From an uncultured Pseudomonadales bacterium (lineage in GTDB: Bacteria; Pseudomonadota; Gammaproteobacteria; Pseudomonadales; Azotimanducaceae): a stretch of 64,000 bases of DNA. Shown one piece after another: positions 34,718 to 44,419 of this stretch; the first letter of the stretch is position 1, and the number at the start of each line of letters is the position of its first letter. Under the pieces are notes generated by a model. That model saw only the letters and a program-made list of their open reading frames with translations. It did no database searches and was not told where the DNA came from. The position numbers were made by a program, and so were the translations under genes. Location: assembly GCA_951813515.1 (NCBI GenBank), contig OX638346.1, positions 1,047,617 to 1,111,616 on the forward strand, given 5' to 3'.

Positions 34718-37060
34718 TCACGACCCGTCGCGCGGGGACCCGTTCGGGGACCCGTACTGCGCGACGACGCCCTCCTCCAGCAGTCCGCAAACGGTTGCGT
34801 CGTCAAGGCCGAGTTCTTCGAGAAGCTTCACGCTGTGCTCCCCGGCGAGACAGGCGCCAGCATAGTGTCCACCCCGCTCGAAGCGCACCAGGGGTCCCTG
34901 GCGCCTGTACTCTCCCCACTGCGCGTGATCCGCGGTCACGACAAGTTCCTCCGCCTGCGCGTGCGGGTCCCGCAGCAGGAACTGCGCGGGCCAGTGCGCA
35001 TCCGCGCGCACGCAGGCAATCCCATTGCCGTTCAGGCGCGCCTCCCAGGCGTCCGCATCGTCGGTGCGGAACTTCGCCTCTAGCGCCCGCTCATCTCCCG
35101 CACCCAGCCGCGCACGGGCTTCGTCGTCGTCCACGTAGAGGAATACCCAGCCGGACTTGCACTCGTACAATCGGCACCAGGGCCCCAGACCAAGACTTTT
35201 CTCGTCCACCACCGGCCGTTCCGGTTTGCCCGGATAGGAAATGAAGTCGTCCCAGTTCGCGTACGCGTTGGCACCGAACATGTCGACGAATATCCGCTGT
35301 CCCTTGCCGGTCAGATCCCGGGCCAGAAGACCCAGCGAGGCGGTGGTCGCAATGACCACCGACGTGTTCGGATCAGGATTCGTGTCGTTCGCCCGGAAAA
35401 GCCTGCGGGCAACCTCGCGCACTTCGTCGAGATCGAGCGGCCCGTCCGGCGGCAACCCCCCCATCTGCCAGACGACTCCGCCCATCGCCGCCCCGGGTAT
35501 CGGATGCGTCGAAGGACGTCGCGCGCCGGGCCCGCTGCGCCCGTATCCGTTCGCCGACAGGTAGACAAGATCCGAATTGACACCCGCGAGGGTGTCGTAG
35601 TCGAGGCCCAGTCTCTCCGGTACCCCCGGACGGTAGTTGTGAATCAGGATGTCGGCCTTTGCCACGAGCTTCTTCGCGATCGACCGCGCCTTCGCCGATT
35701 TCAGGTCAAGACAGATGCTCTCCTTTCCGGTGTTGCACCGAGCCGCGCCCAGCCCCGCCATCATTCCCCGAAAAGGGTCGCCGCCGACGGGTTCGAACTT
35801 GATCACCCGAGCACCCATATCCGCAAGGATCGAAGCGCCCAGCGGCGCGGCGATAATGGTTGCCGCTTCGATGACGGTCACGCCTTCCAGGGGCCGCGTC
35901 CGCACAGGGGTCTCCTTCGATCCGCGGCGGCGGCCAGCAGACGACCCCGCGCACAACAGTTCGCGCGCTCGAGCGAAGCTGACAGGTTGGGGCGCCCCGC
36001 CGATTCGCGCTGGCGTCTGTGTCAGGTCGGCAAGCGGTCCGAGTTGCGCGATCCCATCGAAGGTCACGACGTGACCGTTGGCAACGACATCCGGATCGGC
36101 CATCGCCGCCTGCGTGGTCTGGTAGGGATGCGCCGCAACGCCTCCGTGACCGATGAATTTCTCCATCCAGTCGTCGAGACTGGCCGATTGGATCGTCTCG
36201 AGCATCCGGTTACGCAAATCTTCGACTTCGGGCGAACCATCACTGGGCGTTCGATCGCCCGGTGTCTCTACGCCCGCGACGGCGAGGAAATTCGCATGCA
36301 GGTGCGGCAGAAGATTGCCCAACTGAATCCAGCGGCCGTCCTTTGTGCGGACGCTGTGGTAGTAAAGGCGCGGCATCACGGTCACCGGGTCCGTCGCCGT
36401 CTCGGGCATCGACAGGAGGCCGCGTTCGCGTAGCTGCGTCATCTGCACCCCGTTCACGTCGTAGGGCAGCAGGCCCCGCATCAGCGAAGTATCGAAGGCG
36501 AAACCCCGCCCGGACGTCCGGCGTCCGTGCAGGCTTGCAAGCAACGCCGCCGCGACGCTTTGCGATGCGGTATGCGTTGCCACCTGCACCGCCGCGTAGC
36601 AAGGACCCCGCCTGGGGGCGACGCCTTCCAGACTCATCATCCGACCGAACTTGGCCGCCACGACCGACTCGACGGCCGCATAGTCCCGGTAAGGACCGTC
36701 CTCGCCAAAACCCGATACGACGCCGTACACGAGATCAGCCCGATCTTTCGACAAGCTGTCGTAGTCGAGGCCGAGCGCCTGTCGACGTTGCCGATCCAAC
36801 GTTGTCACGACCGCATCCGCACCGTCGACGATGAGCGAACGCAGCCTGTCCACCGCTTGCGGATCGTCGAAGTCGACCTCCAGCGTCGATTTGCCGCGCA
36901 ACCACGTCTGCGACGACGGCATGGCGCGAAACGGATCCCCGCCCGGCGGCTCCACCTTGACGACTTCGGCGCCGAAATCCGCAAGCACCATGGTCGCGAG
37001 TCCCGTCACCGGGCCAAGCCCCAGGTCGACGATCGCAATGCCCTGCAGTGGTCCGCTCAC
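34718..37060 (-). CDS. Fused double CaiB/BaiF-type CoA-transferase family III protein
   Basis: About 780 residues with two family III CoA-transferase modules. Module 1 begins LQGIAIVDLGLGPVTGLATMVLADFGAEVVKVEPPGGDPFR. Module 2 repeats this as LEGVTVIEAATIIAAPLGASILADMGARVIKFEPVGGDPFRGM, with NYRPGVPERLGLDYDTL. In module 1 the stretch where the catalytic Asp is expected (APRRGPCYAAVQVATH) shows no Asp; module 2 has NDTNPDPNTS nearby. GTG 37060 places the first module at the N-terminus; an ATG at 37132 is an alternative. The substrate is unknown. It likely acts with the downstream decarboxylase-like protein. Confidence 0.85.
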   Translation of the reverse strand: MSGPLQGIAIVDLGLGPVTGLATMVLADFGAEVVKVEPPGGDPFRAMPSSQTWLRGKSTLEVDFDDPQAVDRLRSLIVDGADAVVTTLDRQRRQALGLDYDSLSKDRADLVYGVVSGFGEDGPYRDYAAVESVVAAKFGRMMSLEGVAPRRGPCYAAVQVATHTASQSVAAALLASLHGRRTSGRGFAFDTSLMRGLLPYDVNGVQMTQLRERGLLSMPETATDPVTVMPRLYYHSVRTKDGRWIQLGNLLPHLHANFLAVAGVETPGDRTPSDGSPEVEDLRNRMLETIQSASLDDWMEKFIGHGGVAAHPYQTTQAAMADPDVVANGHVVTFDGIAQLGPLADLTQTPARIGGAPQPVSFARARELLCAGSSAGRRRGSKETPVRTRPLEGVTVIEAATIIAAPLGASILADMGARVIKFEPVGGDPFRGMMAGLGAARCNTGKESICLDLKSAKARSIAKKLVAKADILIHNYRPGVPERLGLDYDTLAGVNSDLVYLSANGYGRSGPGARRPSTHPIPGAAMGGVVWQMGGLPPDGPLDLDEVREVARRLFRANDTNPDPNTSVVIATTASLGLLARDLTGKGQRIFVDMFGANAYANWDDFISYPGKPERPVVDEKSLGLGPWCRLYECKSGWVFLYVDDDEARARLGAGDERALEAKFRTDDADAWEARLNGNGIACVRADAHWPAQFLLRDPHAQAEELVVTADHAQWGEYRRQGPLVRFERGGHYAGACLAGEHSVKLLEELGLDDATVCGLLEEGVVAQYGSPNGSPRDGS

Positions 37061-37163
37061 TTTCCCTAACCGACGCCTCAACTTCCCGGGGATGGTATCC
37101 CAATGCCAGACGTTCTCGGTGGAGCAGGGCATTTCCACGAGCCATAACCATATTGCGAACTAG

Positions 37164-37499
37164 TGTCGTGTCCCGTAAGTTTCTGGTACTTCAGAGTTCG
37201 CCATGCGCGTCAATGCAAGGCGTGGTCCGCAGTGAATATCTGGCATATTCGCAAGGGCCACAACGCAATTTGCATGCGAGGGGTTCCCCCTCGCGCACCC
37301 CGGCTGAAGGCTCCGGCGTGCATGGCGATCTCCCGAAGGGCGCGCCCCGGGAGCGCGAGGGGTACCCTCGCATGAAGACTGTGGCCTGTGGCCGTGTTGC
37401 GCCCCTTGGAAATGGAGCCCACCATTCCCGGCGGGGACGCGCCTTGCCACAGACCCCGTGGAACGCGCTGAAGTGCCATAAACTTGCGGGACACGACAC
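37164..37499. mobile_element. MITE-like element with 32-bp terminal inverted repeats
   Basis: A 336-bp noncoding segment. The left end (37164-37195) starts GTGTCGTGTCCCG and the right end (37468-37499) is its complement over 32 positions with three mismatches. It carries no gene. Near the middle (37273-37373) is a palindromic block with arms CATGCGAGGG/CCCTCGCATG and the core CCCCGGCTGAAGGCTCCG, shared with the repeat at 26920-27049. No clear target duplication is seen at the ends. Confidence 0.7.
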
Positions 37500-37561
37500 A
37501 AGTTTGGCGGCGACAGAGAAAATCCATTAGGTTTCGTTGCTCACCAAAACACCGGGCTCAC

Positions 37562-38056
37562 ATGATGTCGTCAACAGATCAGTTCCTGGCCAGCAACGCT
37601 CGCTATGCCGACGCTTTCAAGAAAGGCGACCTGCCGATACCGCCGGCGAAGGGCGCCGCGATCGTCGCCTGCATGGACGCCCGCATCGATCCCGCGCGGT
37701 TATTGGGCCTGGAGGAGGGCGATGCGCACGTCATACGCAACGCTGGCGGCGTTGTCACCGACGATGTCCTGCGGTCTCTCGTCATATCGCAGCGCCTGCT
37801 CGGAACCGAGGAGATCATCCTTATTCACCATACCGATTGTGGCATGGTCACTTTCAGGGACGATGCCGTGAAGGACCAGATCGAAGCCGACACCGGCATC
37901 CGCCCCAGTTTTTCCCTCGAAGCGTTCGCCGACGCGGATGAGGACGTGCGCCAAAGCATCCGCCGCATTCAGGCCAATCCGTTCGTTCCCGTGAAGGACA
38001 AGATTCGCGGCTTTGTGTACGACGTGAGGACCGGGCAGCTCAACGAAGTCGAATAG
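37562..38056 (+). CDS. Beta-class carbonic anhydrase
   Basis: A 164-residue zinc enzyme that interconverts CO2 and bicarbonate in the cytoplasm. Zinc ligands and the catalytic dyad are visible: CMDAR (Cys37, Asp39, Arg41) and HHTDCGM (His90, Cys93). VIRNAGG and IRGFVYDVRTGQL complete the short beta-CA type. The start is one of two adjacent ATGs (37562/37565). It follows the MITE-like element directly, so its promoter may lie in or next to it. Confidence 0.92.
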   Translation: MMSSTDQFLASNARYADAFKKGDLPIPPAKGAAIVACMDARIDPARLLGLEEGDAHVIRNAGGVVTDDVLRSLVISQRLLGTEEIILIHHTDCGMVTFRDDAVKDQIEADTGIRPSFSLEAFADADEDVRQSIRRIQANPFVPVKDKIRGFVYDVRTGQLNEVE

Positions 38057-38078
38057 CAGTCCTGCCGGCATGCGTTTC

Positions 38079-38795
38079 CTAGGCCGCACGCTCCGTCGAG
38101 AAATGCCTTAACACCAGGTACAGGGCGGCGGCCAGGCCGGCCGTGGAGAAGATCATGCACATCACCATGATCTGGTAGCGCGCCGCCACAAGCGGGTCGA
38201 CACCCGACAGGACCTGTCCGGTCATCATGCCCGGCAGGGCGACGAGGCCCACCGCCAGCAACGTGTTGATCTGCGGGATGAGCGCGGCGGTCATCGCCGC
38301 CTGTCTCGCCGCAGGATATTCCACGCCGCGGCTACGCTCCGTCTGATACCGCTCCCCCGCCAGGCTGATCGTGTTCATGCTGTTCGCGAACACCATCCCG
38401 GCCAGGGGAACGACGAAACGCGGTTCGTACCACCTCGGCAGGTCGAGGATGACCTGCGTCACCAGCACAAGAACGGCGACTCCGGTGACGCCTATGCCGA
38501 CCAGGACCGTCGCATAGGGCATCACTCCGCGGTCGGAGAGCGGCCGGAGCGCGATCCAGGCGGACATCGCGATCATGAACACCACGACCGCTACGACGAT
38601 CCACGGCTGCTCGGCCTCGAATACCAGGGTCAACACGTAGCCGATCAGGAGGAGCTGCACGAGCATGCGCAGATTCGCATAGATCGCCTGCCAGGGGTTC
38701 AGCGACCATGCGTGCATGATCGCGAGCAGCACCGCTACCGGTGCGAACCCGATCAGGAGATTGACGATCGGAATGGTCGCGACGGTCGAGTTCAT
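38079..38795 (-). CDS. fetB: FetB/YbbM (UPF0014) family ABC permease
   Basis: A 238-residue membrane protein with about seven hydrophobic segments. Signature phrases are LRMLVQLLLIGYVL, GMVFANSMNTISLAGER, and ALIPQINTLLAVGLVALPGMMTGQ. In E. coli FetB works with the ATPase FetA in iron export/homeostasis. No FetA-like ATPase gene is next to it here. ATG 38795 is supported by GGGAGG 6 bases upstream. Confidence 0.9.
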   Translation of the reverse strand: MNSTVATIPIVNLLIGFAPVAVLLAIMHAWSLNPWQAIYANLRMLVQLLLIGYVLTLVFEAEQPWIVVAVVVFMIAMSAWIALRPLSDRGVMPYATVLVGIGVTGVAVLVLVTQVILDLPRWYEPRFVVPLAGMVFANSMNTISLAGERYQTERSRGVEYPAARQAAMTAALIPQINTLLAVGLVALPGMMTGQVLSGVDPLVAARYQIMVMCMIFSTAGLAAALYLVLRHFSTERAA

Positions 38796-38930
38796 GGGAA
38801 CCTCCCTCGTAGAACGCCCGGATGACGCGGGAGGGCCTTGGGCGCACGATCCGCCAGACGGCCACCATCGCGCCAATGCCGCAAGCGACGTTTCAACAGG
38901 TGTGGAAGGGCGCTTCCACAGGCTCGCCGT

Positions 38931-40421
38931 TCAGTCGTCGATGCCGCCCACGCACATGTACTTGACCTCGAGGAATTCGTCGAGGCCGTATTTCGATCCC
39001 TCGCGGCCGATACCGGACTCCTTGAAACCCCCGAAGGGCGCTATTTCCGTGGAGATGATTCCGACATTGATTCCTACGATGCCGTACTCGAGCGCCTCGC
39101 CGACCCGCCAGATGCGGCCGATGTCGCGGCTGTAGAAATACGCCGCCAAGCCGAACTCGGTAGCGTTCGCAAGCTCGATGGCTTCCTCCTCGGTGCTGAA
39201 GCGGAACACCGGGGCGACGGGGCCAAAAGTCTCTTCCCGCGCCACCTTCATGGCCGGCGTCACGCCGGTGATCACCGTCGGCTCGAAGAACGTGCCGCCG
39301 AGTGCATGACGTTGGCCGCCCGCGACCACCGTGCCGCCGCCGTTGACGGCGTCCTGTATATGGTCTTCGACCTTTTCCACCGCCGCCATGTCGATCAACG
39401 GTCCCTGGTCGGTCTCGCCTTCGAGGCCCGGTCCCACCCGAAGATTGCCGGTCGCCTCGGCCAGCTTCCGGCAGAACTCGTCGTGCACCCCCTCCTGGAC
39501 GAGAAAACGGTTCGCGCACACGCACGTCTGTCCGGTATTTCGGTACTTGGATGCCATCGCGCCTTCCACGGCCGCATCGACGTCCGCGTCATCGAAAACG
39601 ATGAAGGGCGAGTTGCCGCCGAGTTCCATCGAGACCTTCTTGACGGTGCTCGCGCACTGCTCGAGAAGGACCTTCCCCACCGCCGTGGAACCCGTGAAGG
39701 ACAGTTTGCGCACGATGGGATTTCCGGTCAGTTCTCCGCCGACAGCCGAAGACGGTCCCGTGACCACGTTGAAGACGCCTGCCGGAATCCCAGCGCGCGT
39801 CGCGAGTTCGCCGAGAGCGAGCGCCGAGAGCGGAGTTGACGAGGCGGGCCGCGCGACCACCGTGCAGCCGGCGGCCAGCGCCGGGCCCGCCTTGCGCGTA
39901 ATCATGGCGTTGGGGAAGTTCCAGGGGGTGATGGAGGCCACCACGCCCACGGGTTCCTTCGTGACGACGATCCTGCGATCGGAAAGGTGCGTGGGAATCA
40001 CATCCCCGTAGGCGCGCTTGGCTTCTTCCGCGAACCACTCGATGAACGAGGCGCCGAAGAGGATCTCGCCGCGAGACTCCGCCATCGGCTTGCCCTGCTC
40101 CGCAGTCATGATGATCGCCAGGTCCTCCTGGTGCTCCAGCATCAACTCGTACCACCGCCGCAGCACGCTCGCCCGTTCCTTGGCGGTCAGGGCGCGCCAG
40201 CCTGGATAAGCGGCGTTGGCCGCTTCCACGGCGCGCCGGGTTTCCGCCGTGCCGAACGAAGGCACCACGCCGACGGTTTGCCCGCTGGCCGGGTCGATGA
40301 CATCGAAGGTCGCGCCGGAGTCGGCGTCTACCCAGTCACCCCCCACGTAGCACTGCTGCCGGAACAGGGCGGGGTCGCGCAAGCGAACGCCGCTGACGAT
40401 TTCAGCCAATGAAGTAGCCAT
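38931..40421 (-). CDS. gabD: Succinate-semialdehyde dehydrogenase (GabD-type)
   Basis: A 496-residue NAD(P)-dependent aldehyde dehydrogenase. Motifs are [30 protein letters not shown], the general base in [12 protein letters not shown], the catalytic Cys in [11 protein letters not shown], and [18 protein letters not shown]. These fit class-I succinate/glutarate-semialdehyde dehydrogenases. The lysine that usually precedes PAS (KPAS) is Arg here (ARPASSTP), which may alter cofactor preference. GGGAGGAT precedes the ATG. Confidence 0.9.
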   Translation of the reverse strand: MATSLAEIVSGVRLRDPALFRQQCYVGGDWVDADSGATFDVIDPASGQTVGVVPSFGTAETRRAVEAANAAYPGWRALTAKERASVLRRWYELMLEHQEDLAIIMTAEQGKPMAESRGEILFGASFIEWFAEEAKRAYGDVIPTHLSDRRIVVTKEPVGVVASITPWNFPNAMITRKAGPALAAGCTVVARPASSTPLSALALGELATRAGIPAGVFNVVTGPSSAVGGELTGNPIVRKLSFTGSTAVGKVLLEQCASTVKKVSMELGGNSPFIVFDDADVDAAVEGAMASKYRNTGQTCVCANRFLVQEGVHDEFCRKLAEATGNLRVGPGLEGETDQGPLIDMAAVEKVEDHIQDAVNGGGTVVAGGQRHALGGTFFEPTVITGVTPAMKVAREETFGPVAPVFRFSTEEEAIELANATEFGLAAYFYSRDIGRIWRVGEALEYGIVGINVGIISTEIAPFGGFKESGIGREGSKYGLDEFLEVKYMCVGGIDD

Positions 40422-40552
40422 TTCAAGATCCTCCCGATTTTTCGACTTCCGATTCTAGCGCGGACCCGGAGAATCCTGCGCGGCGAAGCAAGAAGCGTTG
40501 GCGAGAGAGGCCGGAGGAGGTGCCCGATCCGGGTGCGCAACGCGCGTCGCGA

Positions 40553-41398
40553 TCAGGCCACCTGGTCTTGGGTTCCGCGCGCCCTGAGTCCGTCAATGTC
40601 CATTTCGCGCAGGCCAAGTTCAATCCTGAGTGTATGCGCCTTGCCCGCGAGACCTTGCAGATCCTCCGGTCTGTGAGCGTCCGAATTGACGATGACCGGG
40701 GCGTCGCACTCGGCGGCAAGTTCCCAGAACGGCCTCCATGGATATAGCGGAAAGGGATTGCCCGGCGACTTGCGAGCCTGCTTGCGCATGCCGAGCGCGT
40801 TGATTTCCATGCCGACAGCGTACTCGCGAGCCGCATGCAGGATGTCCCGGGAACAGGCGGCGGTCTCGCGATCCCAATCGGCGTAGCAGTTCCCAAACAG
40901 GTCGGGATGCGCGATGAAGTCGAACAGACCCGTCGCCATCATGTCGATCACGTAGTCCGCGTAGGCGCGAAGGCTCGCGGCATTGCGCGTGCCGCCATAG
41001 GTTCCTACCCACTCGCCGCGGTACGGAAAAAAGTGTGCCGCGCCGACGAGATAGTCGAATCCCTTCTCTTCCAGCAACTCATCGGTGTAGAAGGATCGGA
41101 ACTCCGGGACGTACTCGCATTCCATGCCCTTGACGATATTCAGGGACGGGTAGTCGACACGAGCGCGATCCATCGCGCGCACATAATCGTCGAGGCCCGC
41201 GTACTCCATCCGCCCCGAGAGCCAACGGTCGTCGGGCAACGCCGAATGATCGGAGAATCCCAGGGTCTCCATACCCAGCGCCAGCGCTGCCTCGCAGTAG
41301 TCCGCCACATCCCCTTTTGCGTGCTTGCAGCGAAACGTGTGGGTATGGAAGTTGTGCTTGTGTTCGCTATCCGGAATCAGGGCAATCGAACTGCTCAA
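40553..41398 (-). CDS. PHP-domain histidinol-phosphatase-like protein
   Basis: A 281-residue PHP-superfamily metal phosphoesterase. Metal-binding phrases are HNFHTHTFRCKHAKGD, GFSDHS, GMECEY, VGAAHF, DFIAHPDLF and VNSDAHRPEDL. It resembles HisK-type histidinol phosphatases but could act on another phosphoester. The likely start is a TTG that overlaps the stop of the acyl-CoA dehydrogenase gene (TTGA), so translation is coupled. Confidence 0.85.
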   Translation of the reverse strand: MSSSIALIPDSEHKHNFHTHTFRCKHAKGDVADYCEAALALGMETLGFSDHSALPDDRWLSGRMEYAGLDDYVRAMDRARVDYPSLNIVKGMECEYVPEFRSFYTDELLEEKGFDYLVGAAHFFPYRGEWVGTYGGTRNAASLRAYADYVIDMMATGLFDFIAHPDLFGNCYADWDRETAACSRDILHAAREYAVGMEINALGMRKQARKSPGNPFPLYPWRPFWELAAECDAPVIVNSDAHRPEDLQGLAGKAHTLRIELGLREMDIDGLRARGTQDQVA

Positions 41399-42651
41399 TT
41401 GCCGAAGTCCCAGGTTTCGCCGGCGTGGTAGCGGCGCAGGATGTTCTTGGCGATAAGAATCTTGTGCACCTCGTCCGGTCCGTCGGCGATGCGCAGGGTG
41501 CGCGCGCCGGTGTAGAACCCGGCCAGGGGCAGGTCGCCCGAAACACCCTTGGCGCCGAACACCTGGATCGCACGGTCGACGACGCGATGGTACGCCGCCG
41601 GCACGAATATCTTGATAGCCGAGATGTCGGTGCGCGAGTCGGCCCCACTTTCCATCTTGTTGGCGCAGTCGACCACCATCAGGCGAGACGCCTGGATGTC
41701 CATGTAGGAGTCGGCGATGAAGCCCTGCATGAACTGCTTCTCTTCGAGCTTTTCGCCGCCGTGGACGACGCGGGTCGTGATCCTCTCAACCATCAGGTCG
41801 AAGGTGCGCCACATCGATCCAACGGAGTTCATGCAGTGGTAGATGCGACCGGCGCCGAGACGGTCCTGGGCCGCCTGGTGGCCGCTGCCCGTTCGACCGA
41901 GCTGGTTTTCCTTCGGCACGCGGACGTTCTCGTACTTGATCTCGCAGTGACTCGACGCCTTGCCCCAGACCGGCACGCCGCGAATGACGTTCACGCCGGG
42001 CGTGTCTTTCGGCACGATGATCTGCGTCATCCTGTCGTTCACACCACCCGGATCGTCCGGGTCCGACGTCCGGCACATGACGATGAAGAAGTCCGCCGCA
42101 TGACCGTTTGACGTGAACCACTTGTGGCCGTTGATGACCCACTCGTCGCCATCGAGTTCCGCGCGCGTCTGGATCGACCTCGGATCCGAACCCGCGTTGT
42201 GCGGTTCGGTCATCGAGAAACCCGACTGCATGCGCCCTTCCGTCAATGGAATCAGCCATTTCCGGTGCTGGTCAGGCGAACCGTACTTGACGAGTATCTT
42301 CTGGTTGCCGGAGTTGGGTGCCACGACACCGAACAGTGACGCCGCCCCCGGGCTGTAGGCGAGCACTTCGTTCATGTATGCGTGCTGCAGGAAGGACAGG
42401 CCCATGCCGCCGAACTCCGGGGGCAGGTGCGGAGCCCAGAGATTTCGCTGCTTGACCTTGTCCCGAATCTGCCGTCGCAGGTCGTTGGCCTCGGCAATGG
42501 ACTCGCGCGACGCTCTGGATCCGTCAAAGGAATAGCCCCAGAGTTTCTCCTCTACCGGCAGGATCTCTTCATTGATGATTTCCGCCGTGGCGAGCCGGAT
42601 CTCATTCACCTCGTCATCGAGGTGCGGAACCGGACTTACGTTCATTGCCAT
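41395..42651 (-). CDS. Acyl-CoA dehydrogenase
   Basis: A 418-residue FAD flavoprotein. Present are LPPEFGGMGLSFLQHAYMNEVLA, the FAD-binding GFSMTEPHNAGSDP and GHKWFTSNGHAADFFIV, and the C-terminal FGAKGVSGDLPLAGFYTGARTLRIADGPDEVHKILIAK. ATG 42651 follows GAGGA. It is probably specific for branched or unusual acyl-CoA, as it belongs to the larger ACAD group lacking an obvious ETF-linked partner nearby. It is divergent from the MBL hydrolase gene. Confidence 0.92.
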   Translation of the reverse strand: MAMNVSPVPHLDDEVNEIRLATAEIINEEILPVEEKLWGYSFDGSRASRESIAEANDLRRQIRDKVKQRNLWAPHLPPEFGGMGLSFLQHAYMNEVLAYSPGAASLFGVVAPNSGNQKILVKYGSPDQHRKWLIPLTEGRMQSGFSMTEPHNAGSDPRSIQTRAELDGDEWVINGHKWFTSNGHAADFFIVMCRTSDPDDPGGVNDRMTQIIVPKDTPGVNVIRGVPVWGKASSHCEIKYENVRVPKENQLGRTGSGHQAAQDRLGAGRIYHCMNSVGSMWRTFDLMVERITTRVVHGGEKLEEKQFMQGFIADSYMDIQASRLMVVDCANKMESGADSRTDISAIKIFVPAAYHRVVDRAIQVFGAKGVSGDLPLAGFYTGARTLRIADGPDEVHKILIAKNILRRYHAGETWDFGN

Positions 42652-42739
42652 GGGTGTCCTCTTGCTGGTTTCCCAATGATTTTCTGTCCAAATCAATGTA
42701 CCAGCTTTCGCCGAACCCCGCGCAGGACGCTCACCCGAT

Positions 42740-43888
42740 ATGGCTATAATCGAGCGGGTGAACGAACTCACCTATCCCTACGCCACGCATCCCCCCCGTG
42801 GAACCACCGTCGAAGTCGCAGAAGGCGTGCGTTGGCTGACCATGCCCATGGGCGGGTCGCTGAACCACATCAACCTGTACCTGATCGAAGACAGGGACGG
42901 CTGGTACGTGGTGGACACCGGCCTCGGCACCGAGGAGACCGAATCGCTCTGGCGCGACCTGTTCGCCAACGAACTCAACGGAGACCCGGTGAAGGGCGTG
43001 ATCTGCACGCACATGCACCCCGACCATATCGGCCAGGCCGGCATGATCACGAAGGAGTTCCACTGCCCGTTCTACATGACGCGCGCCGAGTATTACCAGG
43101 CGCGCGCGTTCGCCCTCGGCGGCAATGCGAGCAGCCAGTACGGAGCCGACTGGCAGGGCGTGCAGTTCTATCGTCGCTACGGAATGCAGGACGACTACGT
43201 CCAGAAGCTCGCGGCGCCGACGCGCGGCGGCGTATCGGGGGGTTGGAGGCAGCGACGCGGCAATACGGCAGCGCCGTTCCCCCTCGGCTTTCATCGCCTG
43301 CAAGACGGCGACACAATGACGATCGGAGATCACGATTGGCAGGTGGTCGTGGGTGCCGGCCATTCGCCCGAACACGCCTGCCTGCATTGCAAGAGCCTCG
43401 GCGTCCTCATCTCGGGAGATCAAATCCTCCCCGTCATCACGTCCAACGTCAGCGTCCATCCCACGGAACCGGAAGCGAACCCACTGCACATATGGATGGA
43501 ATCGCACGACAAGTTCCTCGACACGCCGCCGGAAACGCTTGTTCTGCCCGCGCATAATCTTCCGTTCTACGGCGTGCGCGAACGGTTGCGGCAATTGATC
43601 AGTCACCACGAAGATCGCCTGTTGGCCATAGAGGAGCACTGTGTCCAGCCGCGGCTCGCCGCCGAACTGCTGCCCGTGCTGTTTCGCCGCAAGCTCGACG
43701 CCCGGCAGACCATGATGGCCCTGGGCGAAGCCATTGCGCACTGCCATCTGCTGATGCATCGCAACCGGCTGCAACGAACGCTCTGCGAAGACGGACGCTA
43801 CCGGTTTCTTTCCATCGACCCGGACCTCGAACGGCGAGCACACCCGGAACAGCACGACGCGCCCGACGACCAACCGATCCTGGTGTAA
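42740..43888 (+). CDS. MBL-fold metallo-hydrolase
   Basis: A 382-residue metallo-beta-lactamase fold protein. The zinc site is THMHPDHIG (residues 90-98); further ligands are in GAGHSPEHACLH and ISGDQILP. The N-terminal HINLYLIED..GWYVVDTGLG is typical. A C-terminal helical extension (about 290-360) is found in members annotated as hydrolases or lactonases. The sequence from about 160-185 (TRGGVSGGWRQRRGN) looks like an insertion. The substrate is unknown. Confidence 0.88.
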   Translation: MAIIERVNELTYPYATHPPRGTTVEVAEGVRWLTMPMGGSLNHINLYLIEDRDGWYVVDTGLGTEETESLWRDLFANELNGDPVKGVICTHMHPDHIGQAGMITKEFHCPFYMTRAEYYQARAFALGGNASSQYGADWQGVQFYRRYGMQDDYVQKLAAPTRGGVSGGWRQRRGNTAAPFPLGFHRLQDGDTMTIGDHDWQVVVGAGHSPEHACLHCKSLGVLISGDQILPVITSNVSVHPTEPEANPLHIWMESHDKFLDTPPETLVLPAHNLPFYGVRERLRQLISHHEDRLLAIEEHCVQPRLAAELLPVLFRRKLDARQTMMALGEAIAHCHLLMHRNRLQRTLCEDGRYRFLSIDPDLERRAHPEQHDAPDDQPILV

Positions 43889-43970
43889 ATCCCTGACTTC
43901 CGAAGAGCTCACCACAATCGTCGTGGCCACCGCCCGACGACTCATTCGTTGGCGAAAACGAGGTCAGCGC

Positions 43971-44252
43971 GTGACCTCCGAAGAGTTCAAGACCATGGTT
44001 GCGGCCACCACGCTGCTGCTGCTTCGTTGGGGAATTCGTTACGTGCCGGTGGGAATGCGCAGTGTTGTTGGCATCCTGTTGATGATCGTCGGCGTATTCG
44101 GGTTCCTGCCGATCATTGGCTTCTGGATGATTCCCGTGGGTCTCGGCTTCATCGCGCTGGATATTCCGTGGACTCGGCAGCATATCCACAACTGGATGGA
44201 TCGATTGGAGTATCGGATCGAGCGGTCCGATAGCTTGGCGTCGGGCGCTTGA
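43971..44252 (+). CDS. Small inner-membrane protein with two helices
   Basis: About 93 residues with two close hydrophobic segments (MRSVVGILLMIVGVFGFLPIIGFWMIPVGLGFIALDI) and a polar C-terminus. GTG 43971 has GAGG 7 bases upstream and is preferred; in-frame starts at 43923 or 43893 would add 16-26 residues. Those upstream codons are an in-frame repeat: LTSEELTTIVVATARRLIRW at 43893 parallels VTSEEFKTMVAATTLLLLRW at 43971. Function is unknown. It lies 82 bases downstream of the MBL gene. Confidence 0.65.
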   Translation: MTSEEFKTMVAATTLLLLRWGIRYVPVGMRSVVGILLMIVGVFGFLPIIGFWMIPVGLGFIALDIPWTRQHIHNWMDRLEYRIERSDSLASGA

Positions 44253-44419
44253 GCGAAAGCCTTCAGGCTCGGAACTACGGGCGGGCGGTTATATGCTTCT
44301 AACCGGACGGTTCTTGGAGTTTTTTCAAGCATTCTGATAAGTTAGCGCGTTTGCTGCAGGATGCCCGTGCGCCCTGCCAGGAGGTTTCGCGACATGACCG
44401 ACGACGCGGTTCGCGCGCC

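Noticed and set aside
37164..37499. CRISPR array from the repeated GC-rich palindromes
   Set aside because: The repeats are palindromic and not regularly spaced; there are no unique spacers and no cas genes.
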